From Intestinibacillus sp. Marseille-P6563 (GTDB lineage Bacteria > Bacillota > Clostridia > Oscillospirales > Butyricicoccaceae), in assembly GCF_900604335.1 (NCBI RefSeq), contig NZ_UWOD01000002.1:62001-126000 (forward strand): DNA of 64,000 nucleotides, written 5' to 3'. Position numbers and translations under genes: made by a program. Numbering within the stretch: position 1 is the stretch's first letter; every line of letters begins with the position of its first letter. The notes beneath the pieces are model-generated. The model was not told the origin of the DNA and made no database searches. It saw only the letters and a list, made by a program, of their open reading frames with translations. Below are positions 34,545-43,438 of the stretch, piece after piece.

Positions 34545-35141
34545 TTATGACACCGAATGCCCGCCGTTTACCAGCACCGTCACCGAACTAGTGGCATGGA
34601 ATCCGGCGCTCTGTGTGGTTGCAATATAACGATGGTCCTGCGTCAGCGCTTCGTCTGCAGACAGCACACCGCCCCCCGACAAATCGGTCAGACCGGTACC
34701 TGCGCTTTCGACACAGGTCGCACTACCCTTGCGCAGTACGATCTCTGTATCCACATCCAGCTTCAGCGTAGAACCGGGAGCGACATTGACCGTTTCCCAC
34801 TCGTTTTCTTCTTCGACCCCGCCGGCATCAGTGACTTTTTTGACGAAGGTATCGTCATTGGTCAATTTAGCCGCCAGAGAAGCGATTTTGTTGTCGAGTG
34901 CCTGACTCATCTCCACGATCTTGCGCTCCATCGTGGACTGATATGTGCTCGCCTGCGTTTTCGCCGTATTCTCTGCCGCACTGGTCAGAGAAGGGGTCAG
35001 CACCTGTTCCAAATAGCTTTGTGTGATGAGCGGGTCCTCCGCAGAGCCATATTCGGCTGCTACTGCGGCATAACCGGTGATCAGCATGCACACCATCAGC
35101 ACCGCTCCCACTGTAATTGTAAATCTGCGTCTATTTCTCAC
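34545..35141 (-). CDS. Exported or anchored protein with coiled coil (198 aa)
   Basis: A basic N-terminus and one hydrophobic segment (about 9-28, FTITVGAVLMVCMLITGYAA) form a signal anchor. Residues about 40-90 are a heptad-like helix (MERKIVEMSQALDNKIASLA). The C-terminal half is beta-rich, with VNVAPGSTLKLDVDTEIVL and a final SVTVLVNGGHSVS. I know similar uncharacterised proteins from Clostridia but no function. It lies 20 bp after the MazF-like gene and probably shares its transcript. Confidence 0.65.
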   Translation of the reverse strand: MRNRRRFTITVGAVLMVCMLITGYAAVAAEYGSAEDPLITQSYLEQVLTPSLTSAAENTAKTQASTYQSTMERKIVEMSQALDNKIASLAAKLTNDDTFVKKVTDAGGVEEENEWETVNVAPGSTLKLDVDTEIVLRKGSATCVESAGTGLTDLSGGGVLSADEALTQDHRYIATTQSAGFHATSSVTVLVNGGHSVS

Positions 35142-35161
35142 CGCTTGGTAACTCCTCGTTT

Positions 35162-35527
35162 TTAATTCGTGGCTTGCTGCTCCAAACCAAAGCTGACGGC
35201 CAGCGCTTCATCCACATGCCGCATATGCGCTTCATCCAGGCAGCCCATCTTTTCACGCAACCGTTTCTTATCCAACGTGCGAATCTGTTCCATCAGCACG
35301 ACCGAATCTTTGGTCAGCCCAAAAGACCGGGCGCCCAATTCAATGTGCGTCGGCATTTTGGCTTTATTGACCTGCGATGTGATCGCAGCGGCAATCACGG
35401 TCGGGCTGAACCGGTTCCCTACGTTATTTTGCACGATAAGTACCGGTCGGATCCCACCTTGTTCGCTGCCGACCACCGGACTGAGGTCGGCGTAATAAAT
35501 ATCTCCTCGTTTGATACTGTTATCCAC
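35162..35527 (-). CDS. MazF/EndoA-family endoribonuclease, no antitoxin beside it
   Basis: The 121-residue protein has the MazF/PemK barrel: [33 protein letters not shown] and a C-terminal TLDKKRL. Members cut mRNA at short motifs (UACAU in Bacillus EndoA). I prefer the GTG at 35527, nine bases after GGAG; a GTG at 35536 is possible. The gene order alr then mazF matches Bacillus and Clostridia, but the usual antitoxin gene between them is missing: only 170 bp of non-coding sequence remain. It is either regulated in trans or is a tamed form. Confidence 0.88.
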   Translation of the reverse strand: MDNSIKRGDIYYADLSPVVGSEQGGIRPVLIVQNNVGNRFSPTVIAAAITSQVNKAKMPTHIELGARSFGLTKDSVVLMEQIRTLDKKRLREKMGCLDEAHMRHVDEALAVSFGLEQQATN

Positions 35528-35698
35528 GTTTGTCACACTCCGATGGAAAGGATTTGGGGATTAAGACCCTGTAATCCTATTTTCCCCACAAAGCGGGTGA
35601 TTATAAGGCAAAGCGCAGAAATTTTTCTGACATTGCCGCAGGGCTTGACGCCCTACATCCCAGCTTATGCGGTTTTGGAGTGTCCGGTTCCGTTTTGC

Positions 35699-36823
35699 TT
35701 ATCCAAAGTAAATGCGGGGCACGCGCGCCGAAGCAGCGCAAAGCACCTCGTACGAGATCGTCCCGGCCGCTTGCGCAACGTGATCGGCTGTGATCTCGCC
35801 CGGGCCAAAAATAATCACTTCGTCGCCTCGCTTGATCTGGGCGCCCTCAGGCACTTCGATCATGCACATATCCATACAAATCCGGCCCAATACCGGCGCC
35901 GGTTTTCCATCTGCCAATACATAGGCACGCCCGGAAGCCGCCCGCAGATAACCATCCGCATATCCGATGGACAGGACAGCCTGCTGCATCGGACGGGTCA
36001 CTTCATAGGTACGGCCATAGCTGACCGTGCGTCCAGGTTCCACATCACGCACCTGCACCACACGCGCTTTCAACGTCATCGCCGGCCGCAGATCGAGCAC
36101 CCGCGGCAAGCTGGGGTCCGGATAATAGCCATACAGGATAATGCCTGCACGCACCATATCAAAATATCCGTCTTTATATTGTAACACACCGCCACTATTG
36201 GCGCAATGCTTGACCGGAATATGAAGTCCGGAACCTTCCAGACCTTCTGCAACTGCGCGAAATTCTTCCATCTGCCGCTGGGTGAATGCCTGCCCATCCA
36301 GCGTATCCGCCACTGCAAAATGGGTAAACATCCCCTCTGCGACCAGACCCGGCAAAGCCGCCAGACGGATAATTTCATCCACGGTTTCCTGTACGCGCCG
36401 CGCGGCAAAACCGATACGGGTCATGCCGGTATCCAGCGCGAAGTGGACCCGGATGGGGCTGCCTTCCTGCTGAGCAGCCAGGGAAAAGACCTGCGCGGTT
36501 TCCCGGTCATAGACCGGCACCGAGATATCATAGCGCGCGATCAGACGCGCATCCTCATCTCCGACATAGCCGAGAATCAAAATCGGCAATTTGACGCCCT
36601 GCTCCCGCAGTTCGATGGCTTCACTGACCGTCGCCACGGCAAAACGGGCGGCGCCGGCAGCGGCCAGACGTTCGGCAACCCGAACGCTGCCATGTCCGTA
36701 AGCGTCTGCCTTGATGATAGCCATTACCGGGCAATCGCCTACATATTCCTGAATCACACGAAAATTATGTTCAATCGCACCCAAATCGATTTCTGCCCAT
36801 GTGCGATGCTTATTCTGCTTCAT
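35699..36823 (-). CDS. alr: Alanine racemase
   Basis: The 374-residue PLP enzyme makes D-alanine for peptidoglycan. Catalytic Lys38 is in AIIKADAYGHG, and the opposing Tyr in TVSYGRTYEV. DTGMTRIGF, HCANSGGVL and GRICMDMCMIEV are family motifs. Its first codons overlap the end of the upstream lipoprotein gene by 14 bp. The order nnrD, lipoprotein, alr, mazF is a known Firmicutes neighbourhood (B. subtilis yjbF-like region: nnrD/ydcC/alr/ndoA). Confidence 0.96.
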   Translation of the reverse strand: MKQNKHRTWAEIDLGAIEHNFRVIQEYVGDCPVMAIIKADAYGHGSVRVAERLAAAGAARFAVATVSEAIELREQGVKLPILILGYVGDEDARLIARYDISVPVYDRETAQVFSLAAQQEGSPIRVHFALDTGMTRIGFAARRVQETVDEIIRLAALPGLVAEGMFTHFAVADTLDGQAFTQRQMEEFRAVAEGLEGSGLHIPVKHCANSGGVLQYKDGYFDMVRAGIILYGYYPDPSLPRVLDLRPAMTLKARVVQVRDVEPGRTVSYGRTYEVTRPMQQAVLSIGYADGYLRAASGRAYVLADGKPAPVLGRICMDMCMIEVPEGAQIKRGDEVIIFGPGEITADHVAQAAGTISYEVLCAASARVPRIYFG

Positions 36824-37439
36824 TGTTGTTTGATCCCTCTATTTGCTGAACTTCACTGAAAAACACCTGCATGACCCGCTGATCGTCCGCGTACAGCTCA
36901 GCATACGACGGCCATAAACTTTCGCGGGTAAACCAAATCTGGCGCATGATGCGTCCCTGATCGTCCTCGGTCTCATAGCGTGCCACCACCATCTTGACAC
37001 CGCCTACGGTTTCCTCCCAGGTTTCCAAGGGTGCGCCGGTACGGATCGTATCCATCAAAAGCGGCAGGACATCGGCTGGCGTCAATCCAGCCCGTGCTGG
37101 CTGTGCGGTATCAAAAACCGTATCGTCATACTGTACCGTCAAATTCGCTGGGCTTTCGCCCGAAGCGACAAGGACGATCCCTGCCAGTGCATCGGGGGTT
37201 TTCAGTGTAAAAATATCGTTGTCTTCTCTATTATACTCAAATTCGCCGCCATATTCCAGAGTGGATTGCTCCAAATCGGAAAGAATTTTTACCTGTGCTG
37301 TAAATCCGGGCAGCTGCTCATAGGTCTGCTGGATTTTTTCTGGGATTCCGGTATTTCCGGACTTGACGCCGCAGCCGCACAAAAGGATAAAAAAGGCCGC
37401 CACTGCCATGGCGGCGCCTGTTTTCTTTCGCAAATGCAA
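36810..37439 (-). CDS. Lipoprotein, LolA/YdcC-like
   Basis: The 209-residue precursor has a lipobox LLCGC (Cys23) after a hydrophobic signal, so it is tethered to the outer face of the membrane. The mature part (FTAQVKILSDLEQSTLEYGG, IWFTRESLWPSYAELY) resembles the LolA-like fold of the germination-linked lipoprotein YdcC/GerS. In Clostridioides difficile the related GerS is needed for cortex processing with CwlD. The position between nnrD and alr matches ydcC of Bacillus. A role in spores is inferred only. Confidence 0.7.
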   Translation of the reverse strand: MHLRKKTGAAMAVAAFFILLCGCGVKSGNTGIPEKIQQTYEQLPGFTAQVKILSDLEQSTLEYGGEFEYNREDNDIFTLKTPDALAGIVLVASGESPANLTVQYDDTVFDTAQPARAGLTPADVLPLLMDTIRTGAPLETWEETVGGVKMVVARYETEDDQGRIMRQIWFTRESLWPSYAELYADDQRVMQVFFSEVQQIEGSNNNEAE

Positions 37440-37451
37440 TCCACTCCTTTT

Positions 37452-38324
37452 TTATGATGATCGGATGTTTTGAACCTGAGCAATGGTATACGGCAATGCT
37501 TGCAGCATATCGCTGGGGGTCATGCCATATTCGCCCATCTCCGCCGCACATCGATCGCCGACCGCACCGTGCAGCCAAGCACCCATGCAAGCCGCTTCAA
37601 AGGCCGGAATCCCTTGTCCGAGCAGCGAGAGCAACATCCCAGCCAAAACATCCCCACTGCCCCCCTTGGCCATGCCGGGATTGCCGGTCGTATTGCGCGC
37701 CTGCCGGCCGTTCGGCGCGGATAGAAGAGTCCGATGGCTCTTGAGCAGCAGCACACTGCCGGTATCCTGGGCAAAGCCTTGTGCAGCCTCCTCCGACCGG
37801 GCGGACTCCACACCGGAAATCCGGGCAAATTCCCCTTTGTGCGGGGTCAAAATTACAGGGGCCTGTGCCTTCCGCAGTATATCTATATGCCCCGATAAGG
37901 CATTTATGCCATCGGCATCCAGAACCATCGGGCATTGTGCCGTTTGAATTAAATCCCAGACCATAGCGTCCAAAGCATCCGACCGTCCCAAACCGCTGCC
38001 CAGCAGCATGGCATCGGCCCGGCTCATTAAATGATGCAGTTCGGGCAAAGCTTCTTTGGAAAATTTGCCTTCTGCATCGCAAGGCAGCGGCCGCACGACC
38101 GGTTCGTTAAGCTTGACCGCCAAAATTGGATAAATCGCCTCCGGAACAGCCAATGTTACCACACCGCTTCCCATCCGTACTGCGGCTTGCGCAGCAAAAT
38201 AGGCCGCGCCGGTATATCCCTTGCAGCCGCAAATGGCCAGCACACGCCCATAATCATTTTTATTGGTTTCTGCCTGCCGCACCGGCAGGTGTTCCCGCAC
38301 AAACCTACGATCGATCTGCTGCAT
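37452..38324 (-). CDS. nnrD: ADP/ATP-dependent NAD(P)H-hydrate dehydratase
   Basis: The 290-residue enzyme repairs hydrated NADH and NADPH. It has the YjeF C-terminal ribokinase-like fold with NKNDYGRVLAICGCKGYTGA, MVLDADGINAL, ILTPHKGEFAR and NPGMAKGGSGDVLAGM. The epimerase domain (NnrE) that is often fused at the N-terminus is absent: the protein begins directly with the dehydratase. The epimerase may be encoded elsewhere. It starts the nnrD-lipoprotein-alr-mazF transcript. Confidence 0.93.
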   Translation of the reverse strand: MQQIDRRFVREHLPVRQAETNKNDYGRVLAICGCKGYTGAAYFAAQAAVRMGSGVVTLAVPEAIYPILAVKLNEPVVRPLPCDAEGKFSKEALPELHHLMSRADAMLLGSGLGRSDALDAMVWDLIQTAQCPMVLDADGINALSGHIDILRKAQAPVILTPHKGEFARISGVESARSEEAAQGFAQDTGSVLLLKSHRTLLSAPNGRQARNTTGNPGMAKGGSGDVLAGMLLSLLGQGIPAFEAACMGAWLHGAVGDRCAAEMGEYGMTPSDMLQALPYTIAQVQNIRSS

Positions 38325-38583
38325 TGTACAAATCCTCCCCGAAGTGTTTTCTTTTATTGTACGCCATTTGCGGGGCTTTGCAAAGGAGATTTCCGGCGTA
38401 TCCGCTCAAAAAATCCTTGCTTTTTACAGTTGGACATGATAAACTAGATTGGCTCAACAGAATACGCTTGGTTTTTGGTAATCGATTGGAAACGACACAT
38501 GTGCGCCTTGGCTCGCTGATAACGAACAACACAAAAGCATATGTGTTTTTTTGCGCCCATTTTTCAAAAAGGAGTTTTTAAAC

Positions 38584-39066
38584 ATGCCAAAAACCAAATT
38601 TCAAAACATCATTTTCACTCTGCTCATGGCATTCGTGATGGTCTATGCCATGGTCTGCTACAACATTGCCTGGAATGTCGGCGGCATGCAAAACCGTGTC
38701 TTTGTCATAGCCTTGGAAGAAATAGTTATTATGTGGCCGGTTGCATTTTTTTTGGAGTTTTTTGTGGTTGAGCATCTCTCGCAGAAATTGGCCTTCCGCC
38801 TGGTCACACCCGGCCGGGATAAGCCGATTTTCATTCTGTTGGCGATTTCTTCGATGATCGTATGCCTGATGTGCCCGATTATGAGCCTGATCGCTACCAT
38901 CTTATTTCAGAATCCGGGCTCGGAATTGATTGCAGTTTGGCTGCAAACCGCTGCTGTCAATTTCCCCATGGCGCTGTGCTGGCAGATTTTCTTTGCCGGT
39001 CCGCTGGTCCGTTTGATTTTCCGCACAATCTTCCGCAAACAGCTTCAGCAGGATACCCACTCATAA
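38584..39066 (+). CDS. DUF2798-family membrane protein
   Basis: The 160-residue protein has four membrane helices and the DUF2798 signs MPKTKFQNIIFTLLMAFVMV and NFPMALCWQIFFAGPLVRLI. The family is uncharacterised. AAAAAGGAG precedes the ATG at 38584; the frame extends 11 codons upstream without similarity. It is monocistronic with a terminator behind. The 258 bp upstream hold no gene that I can support. Confidence 0.82.
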   Translation: MPKTKFQNIIFTLLMAFVMVYAMVCYNIAWNVGGMQNRVFVIALEEIVIMWPVAFFLEFFVVEHLSQKLAFRLVTPGRDKPIFILLAISSMIVCLMCPIMSLIATILFQNPGSELIAVWLQTAAVNFPMALCWQIFFAGPLVRLIFRTIFRKQLQQDTHS

Positions 39067-39071
39067 GAAAA

Positions 39072-39119
39072 AAGCGATCCCCCGCCTCCTGGTCAGAAAA
39101 GGCGGGGGATCATTTCGTT
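39072..39119 (+). terminator. Terminator after the DUF2798 gene
   Basis: GATCCCCCGCCT (39076-39087) pairs with AGGCGGGGGATC (39100-39111); a short T-rich stretch follows. Confidence 0.8.
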
Positions 39120-39330
39120 TTCATGGCGGTGCGGGCCTTGAAAACATTAGTAGTATAGCACATTTCTTTCGACACATCCGTCGTATTTTGTCGAATGTTG
39201 TGAATTTATTTTTACAGATAGCAAAAGACGCAGCTTTCGCTGCGCCTTCCGCTACAAGATTGAATGAGGAATGAAGTACCCGTCTGCTCAGAAAAAAGCG
39301 GATGGGAGAGATAGGATCAAAGAAAATCAA

Positions 39331-39759
39331 TCAGCCTGCCAGTGTTTTGCCTAAGTCCTTGCAGGCTTCCAAGTCCTCCGGCGTGGGAGTGCCATGTGCG
39401 CGCAGACCTTCGTCTTGGACAAGATATGCCCCGGCATTGTCGGTGCGTGCCTGCCAATCGCGCATCCACTGGCCATCGCCCCAGTCGAACGAGCCAAACA
39501 GAGCAACGCGCTTACCAGTTAATTTGGGTTCCAGTTCGGTGAAGAAGGGTTCAAATTCCATCTCTTCGAGCACCTCCGCGCCCATGGCCGGGCATCCCAG
39601 CGCCAGGCGGTCAAACCCTGCGGCTTCGGCTGCATTGGTATCCGCGACCGACAGGAGCGATACATCGGCCCCTGCAGCCTTGGCGCCTTCTGCCACAGCC
39701 TGCGCCATCATTTCGGTATTGCCGGTGCCAGACCAGTAAATTACAGCTACTTTGCTCAT
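39331..39759 (-). CDS. Flavodoxin
   Basis: The 142-residue FMN protein starts MSKVAVIYWSGTGNTEMMA, whose SGTGNTE loop binds the FMN phosphate. ALGCPAMGAEVLEE and ALFGSFDWGDGQWM line the isoalloxazine. It carries electrons in place of ferredoxin, which is useful under iron limitation. It lies 31 bp after the DUF3793 gene and shares its operators. The longer frame to 39891 lies inside that gene and has no family similarity. Confidence 0.93.
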   Translation of the reverse strand: MSKVAVIYWSGTGNTEMMAQAVAEGAKAAGADVSLLSVADTNAAEAAGFDRLALGCPAMGAEVLEEMEFEPFFTELEPKLTGKRVALFGSFDWGDGQWMRDWQARTDNAGAYLVQDEGLRAHGTPTPEDLEACKDLGKTLAG

Positions 39760-39790
39760 GTTGTATAACCTCCAGTGATTCAATATATTT

Positions 39791-40369
39791 TCACGCTGTA
39801 CGCATTGTTTGCATTTCCAGCAGTTGCGTGACGGTTTTTCCTGCGCGCAGCGCCTGTTCCAGCGCATCCCGGCAGGCATCAAAGGTTGCAAAGCTTTTCT
39901 TCGCAGCCTCTACATTGGTGTATACCTTCCAATAGCCGCATAGTTTACATCCTTCGCCGCGATTTTGTTGAAAGGCTAAGACATCCGATATGGGATACCC
40001 CAGGAACAATCCGATTTCGTGCGGAAACGTCCGATATCTTTGCAGCCGGTATTTTAAAAACTCCAGCTGTGCGCGCATCCCTCCTGCCGGATAGCCATCG
40101 CGCTGCAGCAGATTGGAAACCGTCGATTGGGAAAGCTGTCGTTGCAGCAAGGCTGGATCATAGACCAGAACCAGCCATCGCTTGTCGCAGCTGCACAGGA
40201 GCTCCATATGGATTCCGTAGGATTCCATTACCGGTTGATATGTTTGCAGCACATGCGGCAACTCTGGAAATTCACGCTTGGCGAAGCTCACCAGATTGGC
40301 AGGCTTTAACCGGCAAAGTGCAGGCGCGCAATGGTGTACTAACTCGTTTTCAAAGCGTCGAATGTGCAT
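39791..40369 (-). CDS. DUF3793-family protein
   Basis: The 192-residue protein has the DUF3793 pattern: HHCAPALCRLKPANLVSF, LVYDPALLQRQL, FPHEIGLFLGYPISDV and GCKLCGYWKVY. The family is uncharacterised and is often found beside flavodoxin and Fe(II) transport genes in Clostridia. Two cysteine pairs (CAPALC, CKLC) could bind metal. Two GTTAG/CTAAC palindromes stand directly upstream, pointing to metal control. Confidence 0.88.
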   Translation of the reverse strand: MHIRRFENELVHHCAPALCRLKPANLVSFAKREFPELPHVLQTYQPVMESYGIHMELLCSCDKRWLVLVYDPALLQRQLSQSTVSNLLQRDGYPAGGMRAQLEFLKYRLQRYRTFPHEIGLFLGYPISDVLAFQQNRGEGCKLCGYWKVYTNVEAAKKSFATFDACRDALEQALRAGKTVTQLLEMQTMRTA

Positions 40370-40383
40370 GGATGTCCCTCCTT

Positions 40384-40399
40384 GTTAGCTTATGCTAAC
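40384..40399. promoter_or_regulatory. GTTAGC-N4-GCTAAC operator, proximal copy
   Basis: GTTAGCTTATGCTAAC is a perfect 6+6 inverted repeat, of the kind bound by DtxR/IdeR/MntR-type metalloregulators. It lies 15 bp before the DUF3793 start. Confidence 0.65.
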
Positions 40400-40436
40400 C
40401 TATGTTTCGAAGAAAAGTCAGCCAGGCTTTTTCGTT

Positions 40437-40452
40437 GTTAGTCTTGGCTAAC
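40437..40452. promoter_or_regulatory. GTTAG-N6-CTAAC operator, distal copy
   Basis: GTTAGTCTTGGCTAAC repeats the half-sites of the proximal copy, centre to centre 53 bp, about five helical turns, which would favour co-operative binding. Confidence 0.62.
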
Positions 40453-40501
40453 TTGTGTATTTAATATATCATACCCCTCCCCCGCTGTCAAGCACATTTC
40501 A

Positions 40502-40534
40502 AAAAAAACAGCCGGATTTTTTCCGGCTGTTTTT
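40502..40534 (-). terminator. Terminator of the phosphodiester glycosidase gene
   Basis: Arms 40502-40515 and 40521-40534 (AAAAAACAGCCGGA and complement), A and T runs at both ends. Confidence 0.92.
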
Positions 40535-40538
40535 TCTC

Positions 40539-41717
40539 TTATTGTTTCCAACTGACCGTGAAGGCATTGGGGAGTTTCCGTCCATGCGGATTATCACCGG
40601 CCGTTGTCGGATGGGTGATCTCACGGCCATTGTAATACATGACCGACGAGGAACCGCCATCCAGATTACAAGCCTGCACGGCACCATACTCCTCCAGTAC
40701 CTCTTTGCAATCGCCTACGGTTGCGCCCGCTGAGCGGGTACTGCGGCCATCGATGACCAGCATCAGGACCGTTTTATCCGCAGCCTGTCCAATGGCGGTA
40801 CGGGGCTGCAAGCCCCATCCGGACGAGGCGCTCTTAAGTTTAGACTCTCCATCGACCATCAGCGCCGGACCAAATTCCACAGCATCCCACAGGTCGTCGG
40901 TGATGTTGGAATCGCCGATCTGCATGAGATCATCTTCGTCAAAGCCGATAATTTTATAGCCGTGTTCATACGGCTCCTGCAATTCCTTGCCTGCCACCTT
41001 CAAGTAGCCATAGGGTGTACCGCCGTTGCCAACGCCATCGGCATCGACAAAACCGGAGGCATTGATCGCCAGAATCGCGTCATTGTCTTCCGCGATATCC
41101 TTGATATACTGGCCCACATCGAAGAGTTCCTCACACGTTTTCAGTTCGACCCGTGAGGCATCCTTGACAATCGCCAATCTGCCTTCATACGTCTCACCCT
41201 TGACTTTTACGATCATAATACCCTGTTTGGCGCTGATCGCCAGAACGGTGTCGCCCTGTTTAGTACGGATACCGGTATCGCTGTCCTCATCGCACTTATC
41301 AATGGCGATACGGTCCCAGCCTTTTTCCAGCACCTCTTCATGGTCTTCCAGATAGCTTTCAAAGCTTTCCCGGTCCAATTCATTGAACAGGGTATAGAAC
41401 CGCTCTTCTTCGTCTTCGATCTCCTCGGATTCGACAATGGCTGAAGTCACGTCCCCCAGATTCCAAGTCGATTCGGCGGTCTTTTGCAGCTCTGTCGTTT
41501 CTTCGCGGGTTTTCATGACCTCATCAATGATCGACTGCGGAATAAATGCAGTTGCCAGCCACTGATGGCTCATGGTGCTCATAGCCGTTTCAATATACAA
41601 TGTCCGCCACTTGGTGACAAAGGCGTTGTCTGTGTATAGAAGGACGGGATATGCTACCGTAGCCATCAGTAAGACCAATACCAAAGCACCCAGTCCGACA
41701 CGATGCTTTCCGTTCAT
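40539..41717 (-). CDS. Membrane-anchored phosphodiester glycosidase (NAGPA-like)
   Basis: The 392-residue protein has an N-terminal signal anchor (about 7-27, LGALVLVLLMATVAYPVLLY) and an extracellular domain. The C-terminal 230 residues match the phosphodiester glycosidase (NAGPA, PF09992) family: AINASGFVD, GPALMVDGE, PRTAIGQ, VIDGRSTRSAGAT and CNLDGGSSSVMYYNG. Members uncover or trim phosphodiester-linked sugars and are common in exopolysaccharide and wall-polymer work. It lies 30 bp downstream of the helicase gene. Substrate unknown. Confidence 0.85.
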   Translation of the reverse strand: MNGKHRVGLGALVLVLLMATVAYPVLLYTDNAFVTKWRTLYIETAMSTMSHQWLATAFIPQSIIDEVMKTREETTELQKTAESTWNLGDVTSAIVESEEIEDEEERFYTLFNELDRESFESYLEDHEEVLEKGWDRIAIDKCDEDSDTGIRTKQGDTVLAISAKQGIMIVKVKGETYEGRLAIVKDASRVELKTCEELFDVGQYIKDIAEDNDAILAINASGFVDADGVGNGGTPYGYLKVAGKELQEPYEHGYKIIGFDEDDLMQIGDSNITDDLWDAVEFGPALMVDGESKLKSASSGWGLQPRTAIGQAADKTVLMLVIDGRSTRSAGATVGDCKEVLEEYGAVQACNLDGGSSSVMYYNGREITHPTTAGDNPHGRKLPNAFTVSWKQ

Positions 41718-41747
41718 AGAAGTACTCCCATCCTAGTCGTTGTCTGT

Positions 41748-43328
41748 TTATTTTTTTGCCGGGGTACGCTTGCGGCCACGACCACGGCCCGTACGAAAGA
41801 TACGGCGCTGCTTTTTCTCTTCCGTGTTTTGTGGCGTTTGCTGTGCCATCTGCTGCTGCCGCGCAGCAGCCCGTTCGGCCAGCTTTTGTTGGATTTTTGC
41901 CCGCACACGAGCGGCTGCCTCTTCCGACAGCTCCCGGGTCCGCGGAGTGGAAATATCCATGCTCAAATCGTCCCGCTGCTTGGACCGGCGCGACGAGCGG
42001 CTGCTCGGCGGCGTCTGCGCCGGCTTAGGATACTTTTGCGCCAATGCTTCGGTCGGCCCGTTGTGATGGGACTGACGACGATTGGGCACCTTCTTCTTTT
42101 CCGGTGCGGGTTCGACTGCCTGGGTCTTTTTTGTCGCGGCCTTACGGCGCGACGGCGACTTGACGACCGCACGCACGGTTTCCACCGGTGCAGGGACCAC
42201 CGGCATATCGGCCGGCCATTCCTTTTCTGGAATCTGGGTCCGCGTCAGCTTTTCAATGTCCTTCAAATACGGCCGCTCATCCTGGGCACAGAACGACAAA
42301 GCGGTGCCTTCCATGCCTGCCCGGCCGGTGCGGCCAATGCGATGCACATAGGTTTCCGGAATATTCGGCAAATCAAAGTTGATGACTAGCGGCAATTCAG
42401 AAATATCCAGCCCTCGAGCCGCAATATCGGTTGCCACCAATACTGCGATCTTGTATTCCTTAAACAGCTTGAGTGCTGTCTGCCGCGCTCCCTGGGACTT
42501 ATCTCCATGCAAAGACCGTGCCGAAATCCCTGCGCGGTTCAAATCGCGCGCGATGCGGTCAGCGCCATGCTTGGTGCGGGAGAATACCAGCGTTTGGGGC
42601 ACATTTCGTTCGCGCAAAACAGCCTTCAGCAGTTCACGCTTTTCGGCCTTTTCCGCAAAGTAGACGCCCTGTTCGATGACTTCTACCGGCGTTGCAGCCG
42701 GGGTGATCGACACCTGTGCCGGACGATGCAACATGGTCTTGGCCAAATCGGCAATCTCCTGCGGCATGGTTGCCGAAAACAACAGGGTTTGCCGCTTGCG
42801 AGGCAATTTGTCGATGATGCGCTTGACATCCTGAATAAAGCCCATGTCGAGCATACGGTCGGCTTCATCCAGCACAAAGCATTCCACCTTACTGATGTCC
42901 AGCAGCTTCTGCCCCATCAGATCCCACAGCCGTCCCGGCGTTGCGACCAAAATATCCGCGCCGCGTTCCAGGGCTTCCACCTGGGGCACTTGGGACACGC
43001 CGCCATAGATGACGGCTGCGACCCGTCCGGTATAGCGGCTGTACTGACAAATATTTTCATAGATTTGCAGCGCCAGCTCGCGGGTTGGGGTCAGAATCAG
43101 GCCGCGAATGGGACGCGGCTCACCCGGCGCAGGCTTGCCCATGTGCTGCAACAGCGGAATGGAAAATGCAGCGGTTTTCCCGGTGCCCGTCTGCGCACAC
43201 CCCAAAAGATCCCGGCCAGCCAATACCAGCGGGATGGCTTTTTCCTGGATAGGGGTCGGCTTTACATAACCGATCTCTTTCAGTGCGCGTAAAATGGCGG
43301 GATCAATCCCAAATTCATTAAAGTTCAT
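41748..43328 (-). CDS. DEAD-box RNA helicase, RhlE/CshA-like
   Basis: The 526-residue helicase has the full motif set: Q motif KPTPIQEKAIP, motif I AQTGTGKT, PTRELALQ, DEAD in VLDEADRMLDMG, SAT, and HRIGRTGRAG. A basic, low-complexity tail (about 385-526, rich in Arg, Lys, Gln and Ala) replaces a folded RNA-binding domain, as in RhlE-type proteins. It would unwind RNA in ribosome assembly or mRNA decay. The tail's codon use is more GC-rich than the core. Confidence 0.95.
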   Translation of the reverse strand: MNFNEFGIDPAILRALKEIGYVKPTPIQEKAIPLVLAGRDLLGCAQTGTGKTAAFSIPLLQHMGKPAPGEPRPIRGLILTPTRELALQIYENICQYSRYTGRVAAVIYGGVSQVPQVEALERGADILVATPGRLWDLMGQKLLDISKVECFVLDEADRMLDMGFIQDVKRIIDKLPRKRQTLLFSATMPQEIADLAKTMLHRPAQVSITPAATPVEVIEQGVYFAEKAEKRELLKAVLRERNVPQTLVFSRTKHGADRIARDLNRAGISARSLHGDKSQGARQTALKLFKEYKIAVLVATDIAARGLDISELPLVINFDLPNIPETYVHRIGRTGRAGMEGTALSFCAQDERPYLKDIEKLTRTQIPEKEWPADMPVVPAPVETVRAVVKSPSRRKAATKKTQAVEPAPEKKKVPNRRQSHHNGPTEALAQKYPKPAQTPPSSRSSRRSKQRDDLSMDISTPRTRELSEEAAARVRAKIQQKLAERAAARQQQMAQQTPQNTEEKKQRRIFRTGRGRGRKRTPAKK

Positions 43329-43438
43329 ACTAACTCCTACTATCTGAAAAAATCAGCCGGATGTGCGCGCAGCCCTTGCATTCCCAAAAGGAAGATGATA
43401 TAATGAGAACCATTCCCAGGTTAGCAAAGGAGAACATC

